Shown here: one piece after another, positions 29,728 through 38,759 of the stretch
Numbering within the stretch: the stretch's first letter is position 1
Layout: each line of letters begins with the position of its first letter
Origin: Gracilinema caldarium
GTDB lineage: Bacteria > Spirochaetota > Spirochaetia > Treponematales > Breznakiellaceae
Assembly (NCBI RefSeq): GCF_029265695.1
Contig: NZ_JAJUHW010000010.1
Location: 16,308 to 80,307, forward strand
Length of the DNA stretch: 64,000 nt
Reading direction: 5' to 3'
Made by a program: the position numbers and the translations under genes
Notes under the pieces: model-generated
Seen by the model: only the letters and a program-made list of their open reading frames with translations
What the model was told of the DNA's origin: nothing
The model's database searches: none

Positions 29728-31242
29728 ATGAACGAACCACAAACTTTACCGCCCCAGCGGAAACGCTCCAATTCGCTTATTTGGATAAGCTCCGTCTTTT
29801 TATCCGGTCTATTGTTTCTGTTTGTTGCAGTCAGCGATATACAAGCCCAGAACAAACCTGCGGCAGAACAGAATTATCCTGCAATTATTCAAAACGTTTT
29901 TGATTTCATTCTCCGGCATTATGTAGATGAGGTGGATCCCAAAACCCTTTACGAAGGGGCCATGAAGGGCATGTTCGAATCTCTCAAAGACCCCTATTCC
30001 ACCTTTCTGACCGAAGCGGACATGTCAGACCTGAACGATACAACTCAGGGCTCCTTTGGGGGAGTAGGTTTGTATATCTCTAAACCAAGCGGTCCCCGGC
30101 CCGATGGGCTTCCGCCCTATGTGGAGGTAGCGGCACCTATAGAAGACACTCCAGGATGGAGGGCCGGCATACAGCCCGGCGACCTCATAATAGAAATTAA
30201 CGGAGAGAATACTGAAAAACTCACCATGGATCAGGTTCTTTCTAAACTACGGGGTGTCCCCGGTACAGAAGTCACCATCCTTATCCGGCGCGGGGATAAA
30301 ATGGAGTTTTCCGTTAAACTGACACGGGCCATTATAGAAGTTCCAACGGTTAAACATGCCATGATCGGCTCCGATATTGGGTATGTACGGATTATCACCT
30401 TTACCCCCATGACTACAGAGCGGGTCCAGCAAGCCATAAATGACTTTAGAAAAAACAACTACAAGGCAGTTATCGTGGATCTCCGCAACAATTATGGCGG
30501 GCTCTTGCAGTCAGCTATCGGCGTATCGGACCTCTTCCTCGATGGAGGAGTTGTGGTCTCCACCAAATCCCGGCTCCCCGGAGAAAACTCTGTCTTTACG
30601 GCCCGTAAAAACCCCTTAGTACCGGCCACTATTCCGGTGGTGGTGCTTATCAACCGGGGTTCCGCTTCGGCTTCGGAAATAGTAGCAGGAGCACTTAAGG
30701 ACCGCGGCAGGGCATACCTTATCGGTGAGCGATCCTTCGGAAAAGGTTCGGTCCAGCAGGTATATCCGATTGATGGATCAGGCTTTAAGCTGACCATGGC
30801 CCGGTATTACACACCCAGCGATGTCAATATTGATAAAAAGGGCATTCCCCCAGATCGGGAGATTAAGCTCCCCGAACTGACAGAAAAGGAAGCGGCTGCC
30901 CTAAACCGGCTCATCAACGACAACAAGATTCCTGCCTTTGTGAAGGCTGAACCTTCCGCAATCCCCGCACGGATCGAAGCCTTTGCAAAGGAACTATCAG
31001 CCGCCTACAATTTGGATATTACGCTCCTTAAACGGCTTATCCGGGATGAACGGAACCGGACGTCCATCGCACCGGTGTATGACCTTGAATACGATATTCA
31101 ACTTCAAGCAGCGGTTCAGGTTCTGCGGCAGGAAAATTTTGCAGAATTGATGAAATCTACAAAAACCCTCAAGCAGCTCCAGGATGCTGTCCAGGACAAT
31201 GCCGGAACCCAAGAGACCACCGATACAACAAAGAAACCTTAA
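29728..31242 (+). CDS. C-terminal processing peptidase (S41 family, PDZ domain)
   Basis: GGVGLYI, PDZ GWRAGIQPGDLIIEINGENTE, catalytic NRGSASASEIVAGALKDRGRAYLIGERSFGKGSVQ. Confidence 0.95.
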   Translation: MNEPQTLPPQRKRSNSLIWISSVFLSGLLFLFVAVSDIQAQNKPAAEQNYPAIIQNVFDFILRHYVDEVDPKTLYEGAMKGMFESLKDPYSTFLTEADMSDLNDTTQGSFGGVGLYISKPSGPRPDGLPPYVEVAAPIEDTPGWRAGIQPGDLIIEINGENTEKLTMDQVLSKLRGVPGTEVTILIRRGDKMEFSVKLTRAIIEVPTVKHAMIGSDIGYVRIITFTPMTTERVQQAINDFRKNNYKAVIVDLRNNYGGLLQSAIGVSDLFLDGGVVVSTKSRLPGENSVFTARKNPLVPATIPVVVLINRGSASASEIVAGALKDRGRAYLIGERSFGKGSVQQVYPIDGSGFKLTMARYYTPSDVNIDKKGIPPDREIKLPELTEKEAAALNRLINDNKIPAFVKAEPSAIPARIEAFAKELSAAYNLDITLLKRLIRDERNRTSIAPVYDLEYDIQLQAAVQVLRQENFAELMKSTKTLKQLQDAVQDNAGTQETTDTTKKP

Positions 31243-32081
31243 TGCGGCGGCTTCTTCTTGCTGAGCCCCCAGACCATACGGGAAGTATAGTGCTGGGGGG
31301 CAGGGATTTTCGCTATTTGGTACGGGTACTAAGGCTTGATCGGGGTGACCAGTTTCGTGGATTGCTTCCCGATGGCACCGAATCTCTCTTTAAGATTGTT
31401 GAAATCGGAAAAACAAGCCTTACTGCCCGTACGTTGGGATCGGTTCATAGTGATGAATCAACAGCATCGAAGGGCATACCTGCCAGCATTGTTGCAGACC
31501 GGGAACGCAGAGAACAGGTACCATCCGTATCGTCCATAATTCTTTGCCAGGCTTTGCCCAAGGGCCAGAAAATGGATCTCATTGTAAGGCAAGCCACAGA
31601 AGCAGGAGTTGCCGCAATCGTCCCCTTCGTATCCCGGTACTCAGTCCCGAAAGTGGATAAAACACAGGGGCTGCAAAAAATCGAACGATGGAACAGGATT
31701 ATTAAAGAGGCACGGCAGCAAAGCGGATCCGATGTGGCAACCCGCATCGAACCTATTACAGATGTAGCGGGACTAATAAGCTACTGGGAACAGGTTTGCC
31801 AGACATATAGCGAGAGCAGGGCTCTCTTACTCCATCAGGACCCACTTGCAAAGGGTACCCTGCATGGATATCTTGAGGGAAATGCCGAAACGGTCCTTAT
31901 CGTTGTGGGGCCAGAGGGCGGCTTTTCCCAAGAAGAAGCAGCTGAATTTATGGCCCACAATTTTAAGCCCCTGTTGCTTGGCGCAAATGTGCTACGGACC
32001 GAAACGGCCGCCATATATGCCATAGCCGCAGTCCAAGTTTTGCTACTGGAGAAAGCATCATGGAATCTGTCGAACAGATAA
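31242..32081 (+). CDS. rsmE: 16S rRNA m3U1498 methyltransferase (RsmE family)
   Basis: VLRLDRGDQFRGLLPDG..., QALPKGQKMDLIVRQATEAGVAAIVPF, VVGPEGGFSQEEAAEF, LLGANVLRTETAAIYA. Confidence 0.94.
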   Translation: MRRLLLAEPPDHTGSIVLGGRDFRYLVRVLRLDRGDQFRGLLPDGTESLFKIVEIGKTSLTARTLGSVHSDESTASKGIPASIVADRERREQVPSVSSIILCQALPKGQKMDLIVRQATEAGVAAIVPFVSRYSVPKVDKTQGLQKIERWNRIIKEARQQSGSDVATRIEPITDVAGLISYWEQVCQTYSESRALLLHQDPLAKGTLHGYLEGNAETVLIVVGPEGGFSQEEAAEFMAHNFKPLLLGANVLRTETAAIYAIAAVQVLLLEKASWNLSNR

Positions 32082-32803
32082 ATTGCCTAAAAGTTAAAAT
32101 CAGCAACGTGTCCATTGAACAACTTCCGGACATTTTATATGCCCTGCTGGAACAGGGCGGAAGCAATCATATTGTACTCCTTTCTCTTTGGGATTTGCTC
32201 AGGGCGAGAAAAAACAATGAATACCGAACCTATGTGCAAAACGCTGCATTGGTTATCCCCATATCAAAAAGCATCGTCGGCGGCATCCGTTTCTTAACAG
32301 GAAAAACGGTGCATCGGATTATGCCCTTTGAGTTTTTCATAAAAACCCTCACAGCCTTAGAAGAACGGGGTAAATCGGTGTACCTTTTGGGTTCTCGGCT
32401 TAAAAGCCTTAAACAGGCAGAGCGCAATTTGCGGCATACCTTTCCGCGGCTGCGGATAGTAGGGCGCTGTACCGGGGACTTTAAGCGAACCGAAGAAAAC
32501 ACCATTTTAACCGCAATCAGGAAGGCTGGCCCTTCACTGCTTCTTGTGGCTAAAGGGGTTTCTGGAGATGAGCGATGGCTCGCCCGCAACAAGGGAAATT
32601 TCGGACCGGGCATACAAATTTGGTGCAGTGATCTTTTTGATGTTTTTGCAGAACGGAAAAAACGCCCGGGCAAGAAAACCTTTGAACGGGGGCTTGAATG
32701 GATTGGTTATACCATACAAAACCCGCTGCGCATTTTTAGAATTTTCCCCTATCTATATTACAAGATTCTGTTATTATATTACAAACTGTTCCGCAGGGGG
32801 TAA
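32060..32803 (+). CDS. WecG/TagA/CpsF family glycosyltransferase
   Basis: NAALVIPISKSIVGGIRFLTGKTVHRIMPFEFFIKTL...KSVYLLGS...AERNLRHTFPRLRIVG...GPSLLLVAKGVSGDERWLARNK. Confidence 0.88.
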   Translation: MESVEQINCLKVKISNVSIEQLPDILYALLEQGGSNHIVLLSLWDLLRARKNNEYRTYVQNAALVIPISKSIVGGIRFLTGKTVHRIMPFEFFIKTLTALEERGKSVYLLGSRLKSLKQAERNLRHTFPRLRIVGRCTGDFKRTEENTILTAIRKAGPSLLLVAKGVSGDERWLARNKGNFGPGIQIWCSDLFDVFAERKKRPGKKTFERGLEWIGYTIQNPLRIFRIFPYLYYKILLLYYKLFRRG

Positions 32804-32805
32804 CT

Positions 32806-33900
32806 ATGTATTCCGTGCTATGTATCGATGATGCGGATGAGCAGCTTCAGGCACTCACGCTGCAACTCATCGATACATACCATGTAATCACCTGCAATAA
32901 GCCCCTTCATGCAATACCAATAATTACTAAATATCAACCCGACGCGGTCATTCTGGATTTGCAGATGCCTAAACGAAATGGGTTTGAGCTTTTGTCCGAA
33001 ATCGGTAAAATCGCAAACCCACCGCCAGTTCTCATGCTTTCAGGCCATGCGGATCCCATCTATGTCGTTCGAGCCTTAGGGCTTGGAGCGAAGGATTTTC
33101 TATCCAAGCCGTATACGGCTTCCATGTTACGGCATCGCTTAAAAAAGATAATCCTGTCATCCATTTCCCAGGACAACATAGATTTTACGCTTATCGGAGA
33201 ATCAGCGGCTCTCCAAACACTTAAAACTGAAATAGCTACATTTTCCCATTCAGAGCTGCCCATACTCATTCTGGGAGAAAGCGGCACCGGCAAGGATCTG
33301 GTTGCCAGAGAGATACACCGCCAGTCCAGCCGCAGCCAGGGCCCCTTTGTGGTCCGCAATATCGGGGCTATACCCTCAACATTGATAGAAAGCGAACTCT
33401 TTGGCTGCGAGGAAGGGGCCTTTACCGATGCACGGCCCCATAAGGGTTGTTTTGAATTGGCTAATGGGGGCAGTCTTTTTCTTGATGAAATAGGAGAAGC
33501 AAGCCCTGCGCTTCAAGTGGCACTCTTGAGAATAATCGAAGATGGGTATGTAAGACGCCTTGGGGGACAGGCGCTCCGCGAAATATCCTTTCGGCTGATT
33601 ACCGCTACTAATAAAAATCTTGACGAACTGATTGAGCTTAAATGTTTCCGTTCCGACCTGAAATACCGACTGGAAGGTATTACCATATACATCCCACCCC
33701 TCAGAGACCGCAAAGAAGATATTCCCGCTCTGGCAAAACACTTTTTAAAACCATACGGCACGGAAATTGCTGATAATGCACTCGCAAAACTCTCCAGCTA
33801 TTTTTGGCCCGGCAATGTACGGCAATTAAAAATGACTATTGAACGGGCCAGCATGCTTGCGGGAACAGGTCCAATACAGGCTGAGCATATTCGATTCTAA
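32806..33900 (+). CDS. Response regulator with sigma-54-activator-type AAA+ domain, no DNA-binding domain
   Basis: Receiver (AVILDLQMPKRNG, DFLSKPY), Walker A GESGTGKDLVAREIH, L1 loop EEGAFTDA, LANGGSLFLDEIGEASPALQVALLRIIE; ends at the AAA lid without a Fis HTH. Confidence 0.92.
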   Translation: MYSVLCIDDADEQLQALTLQLIDTYHVITCNKPLHAIPIITKYQPDAVILDLQMPKRNGFELLSEIGKIANPPPVLMLSGHADPIYVVRALGLGAKDFLSKPYTASMLRHRLKKIILSSISQDNIDFTLIGESAALQTLKTEIATFSHSELPILILGESGTGKDLVAREIHRQSSRSQGPFVVRNIGAIPSTLIESELFGCEEGAFTDARPHKGCFELANGGSLFLDEIGEASPALQVALLRIIEDGYVRRLGGQALREISFRLITATNKNLDELIELKCFRSDLKYRLEGITIYIPPLRDRKEDIPALAKHFLKPYGTEIADNALAKLSSYFWPGNVRQLKMTIERASMLAGTGPIQAEHIRF

Positions 33901-33905
33901 CTACT

Positions 33906-34388
33906 TTAATAAATATGCCGTATATCCAGTGCTTTTACGATAGGCACAAGGGTCTTCTCATCATAATCTTGGCCTATACCTTCATAGGAACCAAGGATCA
34001 GTACAGTCTGTCCGGGCTTAAGCTTCGTCTGAGACTGGGGAGAAAACCAAGAGCGGAATTGAAGCCCCTCGAATATAACATAGGTTCGATATAAATCAAC
34101 CTGATCTTCTCCGACCCAGGTTCCATTTAAAAGTTCAACTTCGGCGATAAAATTCTTATCCGTATCTTGATGCACAGTAATCGTGCCAATATCGCCATCC
34201 AGGAGGATTGCCTTATCTACAGGTATGGAGCTATCATCTTGGGTCTTTGCAGCCAGAAACAGATCACGAATGGTAATACTGAAATCGACTGAATAAATTC
34301 GCTTTACCGCAGAAGATTTCGCAGTTTGTGCTTGGGCAGCGCCAAAAACCAGTAATAAACAAGCAAGACCAATGAAAAAACGTTTCAT
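33906..34388 (-). CDS. Hypothetical exported protein
   Basis: Signal peptide MKRFFIGLACLLLVFGAAQAQ followed by ~140 aa. Confidence 0.6.
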   Translation of the reverse strand: MKRFFIGLACLLLVFGAAQAQTAKSSAVKRIYSVDFSITIRDLFLAAKTQDDSSIPVDKAILLDGDIGTITVHQDTDKNFIAEVELLNGTWVGEDQVDLYRTYVIFEGLQFRSWFSPQSQTKLKPGQTVLILGSYEGIGQDYDEKTLVPIVKALDIRHIY

Positions 34389-34439
34389 ATCAATAAGTAT
34401 GTAGCGGCTTGTCTGCTTTGACAAGGGTATAATCAGATA

Positions 34440-35159
34440 TCAATTTGCAAGCTTGCCGATTTTTCTGAAAATTCCTGCTAAATACTCCTGTTCCTCTTTG
34501 GTAATACCAGAACGGGCAAAAAGATCCCGAAAAAACCGTTCCTGCAGATCTCTTCCTGCCTGTTTATAAAAACCTATAGAAGCAAGTGAATCGGTAACCG
34601 TTTTCACAAGAGACTCAATTTCATTTTGAGAAACCGGCTTCCATGTTCCTTGTGTATCCTTTAATTCACAGCTTGTGAAATAGCGATGGATCACATAGGT
34701 GTACACCTGAACCGCATGAGATAGATTGAGCGAAGGGAAGGCTTCATCGACCGGAATATGGGAAGCCAGATTACAGATGGCGATTTCATCAGAGTCGAGA
34801 CCTGTCCGTTCGTTACCGAACACGATGGCCGCTGGCCCCGGATGGGTATAACAAAACTCCGCCACTTCTTCTGGAGTCATTGAAACATGTTTGCGCTTTT
34901 TCCCCCTGCGGCCAGTGGTACCAATCACGAAGGCGCAATCGGCAATGGCGTCTTTAAGGGTTGAATACAGTTCAGCCCCATCCCAAACATCTGTTGCATG
35001 GACCGCACGGGCCCGGATCTGTTCATCGACCAAAGGGGCTTCGGGAGAAACAATACGAAGATGCGAAAGCCCCATATTTTTCATAGCCCGGCATACGGCT
35101 CCTACATTTCCCGATTCAGCCGGCCGGGAAAGGACAACCACAATATCCAAAAGCTGCAT
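34440..35159 (-). CDS. TrmH/SpoU-family RNA methyltransferase (TrmJ-like)
   Basis: VVLSRPAESGNVGAVCRAMKNMGLSHLRIV, AIVFGNERTGLDSDEIAICNLASHIPV, SLNLSHAVQVYTY. Confidence 0.93.
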   Translation of the reverse strand: MQLLDIVVVLSRPAESGNVGAVCRAMKNMGLSHLRIVSPEAPLVDEQIRARAVHATDVWDGAELYSTLKDAIADCAFVIGTTGRRGKKRKHVSMTPEEVAEFCYTHPGPAAIVFGNERTGLDSDEIAICNLASHIPVDEAFPSLNLSHAVQVYTYVIHRYFTSCELKDTQGTWKPVSQNEIESLVKTVTDSLASIGFYKQAGRDLQERFFRDLFARSGITKEEQEYLAGIFRKIGKLAN

Positions 35160-35180
35160 AGTTGGAGTACTATAGCATAT

Positions 35181-35936
35181 ATGGATTCAATATTCAGTAG
35201 ACGTACCGCATTGGTTATCGGCGGATCAGGCGGTATTGGCAAAGCGATCAGCCTTGCTTTAGCCCGAGAGGGGGCCCATATCATTGTGCATGGCGGGTCT
35301 TCTCAGGAACGGCTGGATCAAACACTTCAAGACATTCAAAACATCCAAGGGGCAGCAGGCATCACGACAGCGGACCAATGCCACAGGGCACTGCTTAAAC
35401 CACTTAAGGGGCCAGAATCTGTTACGGAGCTGCTTGAACAGGTACCAAAGACGGATATTCTCGTTATTTCCTTTGGCCCCTTTCTTCGGAAACCCCTCAC
35501 ACAGCTGGAAGCAAATGACTGGGATTATATGACAAAAATGAATTTAGCATTCCCCGGAGCTTTGGTTTCCGCCTATTTGGATCAGATGCTCAGTCAGCAA
35601 TGGGGCCGTATTCTCCTATTCGGAGGCACCAACACGGAGAGTATCCGCGGGTTTTTAACAACCACAGCCTACGCTGCGGCCAAGACAGGCCTCGGTGTCT
35701 TAGCAAAATCGGTGGCACGAATCGGCGGCGCGGTTAATGTAACCTGTAATGTCATTTGCCCCGGCATGATTGATACCGAGTATCTAACAGAACAGGACCG
35801 CCGCTACGCCCGAGAAAAAGCGCCCGGTGGCACACTCATAGCGAGCGAAACTATTGCCAACATGGCCGTCGAGATTCTGAAACAGCCGCATCTTAATGGA
35901 GCGCTTATTCCCGTTGATAACGGTCTTGTAATATAG
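35181..35936 (+). CDS. Short-chain dehydrogenase/reductase (FabG-like)
   Basis: ALVIGGSGGIGKAISLALAREGAHIIVHG; TTTAYAAAKTGLGVLAKSVARIGG (YxxxK); NVICPGMIDTE. Confidence 0.9.
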   Translation: MDSIFSRRTALVIGGSGGIGKAISLALAREGAHIIVHGGSSQERLDQTLQDIQNIQGAAGITTADQCHRALLKPLKGPESVTELLEQVPKTDILVISFGPFLRKPLTQLEANDWDYMTKMNLAFPGALVSAYLDQMLSQQWGRILLFGGTNTESIRGFLTTTAYAAAKTGLGVLAKSVARIGGAVNVTCNVICPGMIDTEYLTEQDRRYAREKAPGGTLIASETIANMAVEILKQPHLNGALIPVDNGLVI

Positions 35937-35979
35937 CAAAAAACAACCTATCATTTTAGGGGAAACCGGTGGCACCTGT

Positions 35980-36008
35980 TTGACAAATTAGAGAGAGACG
36001 AATAATAT
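35980..36008 (+). promoter_or_regulatory. Sigma-70-type promoter upstream of the STAS-YbjN-PspA operon
   Basis: TTGACA (35980-35985), 17-nt spacer, TAATAT (36003-36008), 107 nt before the STAS ATG. Confidence 0.6.
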
Positions 36009-36114
36009 AGTGTATATTGGTCTCTTGTCAGCCGATACTATAGAGACGATAATTCTGTAGTGCAACAGCGGTTTTAAATCTTGGGCCCCATGGCCTCAGG
36101 ACGGAAGGAGCGTC

Positions 36115-36666
36115 ATGACTAATAACGATATCGTACCTGGGTTTGATGATGAGAAAGACGAAAGCCTCAAAATTAAACTACAGAAAGTAAATGAGGTTGA
36201 CGGTTGTCTGGTACTGTATCTCACCGGATATATTGATACATATAACTCTAACTACTTTCAGAAACGGGTAGCAAAAGCAATAGAAGCCGGATTTATACGG
36301 CTTATTTTCCAGTGCGGCGGACTCAACTATGTGTCGTCTACCGGCATCGGTTCTTTTACGGCCTTCCTTAAGTCGGTTAAACCCAGGGGCGGAGATCTGG
36401 TACTTTTGGAAATTCAGCCCAAAGTATATGAGGTTTTCCAGCTTTTAGGCTTTTCACAGTTCTTTAATATCAAGGACAATCTTGAAGAATCTATCGACTT
36501 TTTCCGTTCCGGCTCCACTACGGAAAAAACCTCGGTATTCCCCAAGATTTTTTCCTGTCCTATCTGTTCAAAAAAGCTCAAGGCAGTAAAGCCGGGCCGT
36601 TTCCGCTGTTCGGAATGCAAAACGATCCTGGCCATCGATAATGCGGGACAGGTTTTCCTGGGATAA
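36115..36666 (+). CDS. STAS-domain anti-anti-sigma-like protein with C-terminal zinc ribbon
   Basis: LNYVSSTGIGSFTAFLKSVKPRGGDLVLLEIQPKVYEVFQLLGFSQFF (STAS) and FSCPICSKKLKAVKPGRFRCSECKTILAID (CxxC...CxxC). Confidence 0.85.
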   Translation: MTNNDIVPGFDDEKDESLKIKLQKVNEVDGCLVLYLTGYIDTYNSNYFQKRVAKAIEAGFIRLIFQCGGLNYVSSTGIGSFTAFLKSVKPRGGDLVLLEIQPKVYEVFQLLGFSQFFNIKDNLEESIDFFRSGSTTEKTSVFPKIFSCPICSKKLKAVKPGRFRCSECKTILAIDNAGQVFLG

Positions 36667-36701
36667 GCCTCTTCTAGCCATAATCCGAAAAGGAGTTTTG
36701 C

Positions 36702-37091
36702 ATGGCGGAAACAAAAATTGAACGATATCTCATCGATTTAATGCTCACCTACCGTGATTTGGGCGATAACATGTGGATAATCGAAGACGAGCAGCACAGC
36801 CTGAACGGTGTTGTTGTGGTGTATGCCCATCCCCTTGTTATCATCCGGGTTCTCGTTATGCATACTCCAGAAAAAAACAAATTAGAATTGTTCACTAAAC
36901 TGCTGGAACTCAACGCCAGCGATGTAGTGCACGGGGCTTATGCACTTGAGAATAATGATATCATCTTGATTGACACCCTTGAATATGAGACTATGGATTT
37001 TGAAGAATTCAGAGCATCCTTGGAAGCAATGAGCCTGGCTTTAACGGAGCACTATTCAATTCTTTCTGAATATCTTCCCAAAACAAAGTAG
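36702..37091 (+). CDS. YbjN-domain (type III secretion chaperone-like fold) protein
   Basis: 129-aa protein; WIIEDEQHSLNGVVVVYAHPLVIIRVLVMHTPEKNKLELFTKLLELNASDVVHGAYALENNDIILIDTLEYETMDFEEF. Confidence 0.6.
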   Translation: MAETKIERYLIDLMLTYRDLGDNMWIIEDEQHSLNGVVVVYAHPLVIIRVLVMHTPEKNKLELFTKLLELNASDVVHGAYALENNDIILIDTLEYETMDFEEFRASLEAMSLALTEHYSILSEYLPKTK

Positions 37092-37104
37092 GAGGTCCTT
37101 CCGT

Positions 37105-37803
37105 ATGGGAATTTTTTCCAGACTGAAAACCCTCATATCATCCAACGTGAATGATATGATTAATAAAGCAGAAAATCCCGAAAAAATGCTGAACCAGCTG
37201 ATCATCGATATGAATGAGCAGCTGATAGAATCCAAGAAAGCCGTTGCGATGGCTATTGCGGATGAAAAAAAGCTGGAACGGGAAACCATGAATCAGCAGG
37301 CCCAAGCTCAAGAATGGGAACGCAAGGCCATGCTTGCAGTCCGGGCCGGCCAGGATGATCTTGCAAAAGAAGCGCTCCTGCGAAAACAGGAGTATGAAAA
37401 CAATTATGTAGAATATAAAAAGCAGTGGGAAGCCCAGAAAGCTTCGGTAGAAAAACTGAAAGAGAGCCTTCGGGAACTCCAGAACAAGATCGAAGAGGCC
37501 CAGCGCAAGAAAAACCTGCTTATTGCCAGGGCAAAACGGGCAGAGGCACAGCAAAAAATACAGAACACTATTTCCAACGTTACGGGCAACAAGAGTGCCT
37601 TTGAAGCCTTTGACCGGATGGCCCAGAAGGTAGACCAATTGGAAGCCGAAGCCGATGCGGCAAAGGAACTGGAGGATTTTTCAAAGGACACCAACCTGGA
37701 AAAACGCTTTGCGGCTCTTGAAAAATCCGATGCTTCTGCTGATTTAATGCTCCTTGAACTTAAAGAAAAAATGAAGGCCCTGCCTGAAAATTCATCAAAC
37801 TAA
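37105..37803 (+). CDS. pspA: PspA/IM30 family phage-shock protein
   Basis: MGIFSRLKTLISSNVNDMINKAENPEKMLNQLIIDMNEQLIESKKAVAMAIADEKKLERE. Confidence 0.95.
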   Translation: MGIFSRLKTLISSNVNDMINKAENPEKMLNQLIIDMNEQLIESKKAVAMAIADEKKLERETMNQQAQAQEWERKAMLAVRAGQDDLAKEALLRKQEYENNYVEYKKQWEAQKASVEKLKESLRELQNKIEEAQRKKNLLIARAKRAEAQQKIQNTISNVTGNKSAFEAFDRMAQKVDQLEAEADAAKELEDFSKDTNLEKRFAALEKSDASADLMLLELKEKMKALPENSSN

Positions 37804-37817
37804 TAGTTCAGGAACCT

Positions 37818-38432
37818 ATGTTTGATCAGGGAAATCTGTATGTAATCGGAGCCGATCCTGCAGTTCAGAGTTGGTTCCGGGCAGCACAATTTCCCTTTTC
37901 TGTTATTTTAGCCCATGAGGTGCCGGAAAAGGCAGCTCAATCCACACTCGTACTTGTCCCTAACAGTTTGATAGTCTCCAAGGGGTATTATCAATTAAAT
38001 AATCACCCCTTTATCTCATACGGGAACCTATCCGAAATAGAAACGGCGTTCTTCCTTGGGGCCCGTGATTTTATCAGTTATCCTTTTGACTACCGAGAAT
38101 TCACCGTCCGGGTCTCCCGTCAATTGTTCATGCAGCGGGAAATCCAGTTTCCGGAATACAACATTTCTTTACATGACAAAATTTTAAAAGGCCCTGCGGG
38201 GACTATTGAGCTGAATGACACAGAAGCATTGATATTGCGGATGTTAGCTGTTTCAGAAAAGCATCAGATCAGTCGTTCTGTTTTGCAGGGACAGCTTTGG
38301 CCTGGACGCCAAAAGACATCTCGGATAGCTGATATGGCCGTTTGCAGGCTCCGCCGCAAATTAGAGAGGGTTTCAGATAAAAATAAATCCTTTCAAATCA
38401 AGACACTATATGGTTTTGGGTACCAATTGTAA
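37818..38432 (+). CDS. OmpR-type winged-helix regulator with degenerate receiver-like N-terminus
   Basis: C-terminal trans_reg_C: GTIELNDTEALILRMLAVSEKHQISRSVLQGQLWPG...ADMAVCRLRRKLE...FQIKTLYGFGYQL. Confidence 0.82.
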   Translation: MFDQGNLYVIGADPAVQSWFRAAQFPFSVILAHEVPEKAAQSTLVLVPNSLIVSKGYYQLNNHPFISYGNLSEIETAFFLGARDFISYPFDYREFTVRVSRQLFMQREIQFPEYNISLHDKILKGPAGTIELNDTEALILRMLAVSEKHQISRSVLQGQLWPGRQKTSRIADMAVCRLRRKLERVSDKNKSFQIKTLYGFGYQL

Positions 38433-38453
38433 AGCACTTTAGTCATAAAATAA

Positions 38454-38689
38454 TGTGGAAAGCTTGTGGATAATTTGTGGCTTATACAAGAGTAGACAAT
38501 TCTATTGTCTATTTATGTAGACAAAGGACTTAATTGGTTGTAGCTAAATCTTTAATTATTTGTACTAAATCATAATATTACAATGAAATAAAAATTTATA
38601 ATTAAAGATTTCTATCTTCTTATAAATGTCAAAAATCTTTAATGATTGCGAAACTTTAACGAGTTTAGTAAAATTTAAATTGTGGATAA
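38454..38689. other. AT-rich region with DnaA-box-like sites (candidate DnaA-binding or replication-related region)
   Basis: Perfect TGTGGATAA (= TTATCCACA) at 38465-38473 and 38681-38689; TGTGG cores at 38454, 38465, 38476; AATCTTTAAT repeats between. Confidence 0.45.
38493..38511. repeat. Perfect inverted repeat TAGACAAT-TCT-ATTGTCTA
   Basis: 8-bp arms at 38493-38500 and 38504-38511, an additional GTAGACAA at 38518. Confidence 0.75.
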
Positions 38690-38759
38690 CCTGTTAATAG
38701 CCTGGGAAAAATTGGGTATAAATTCTGAATAATTTTTGCCTTGCATATGCTCATATTGC

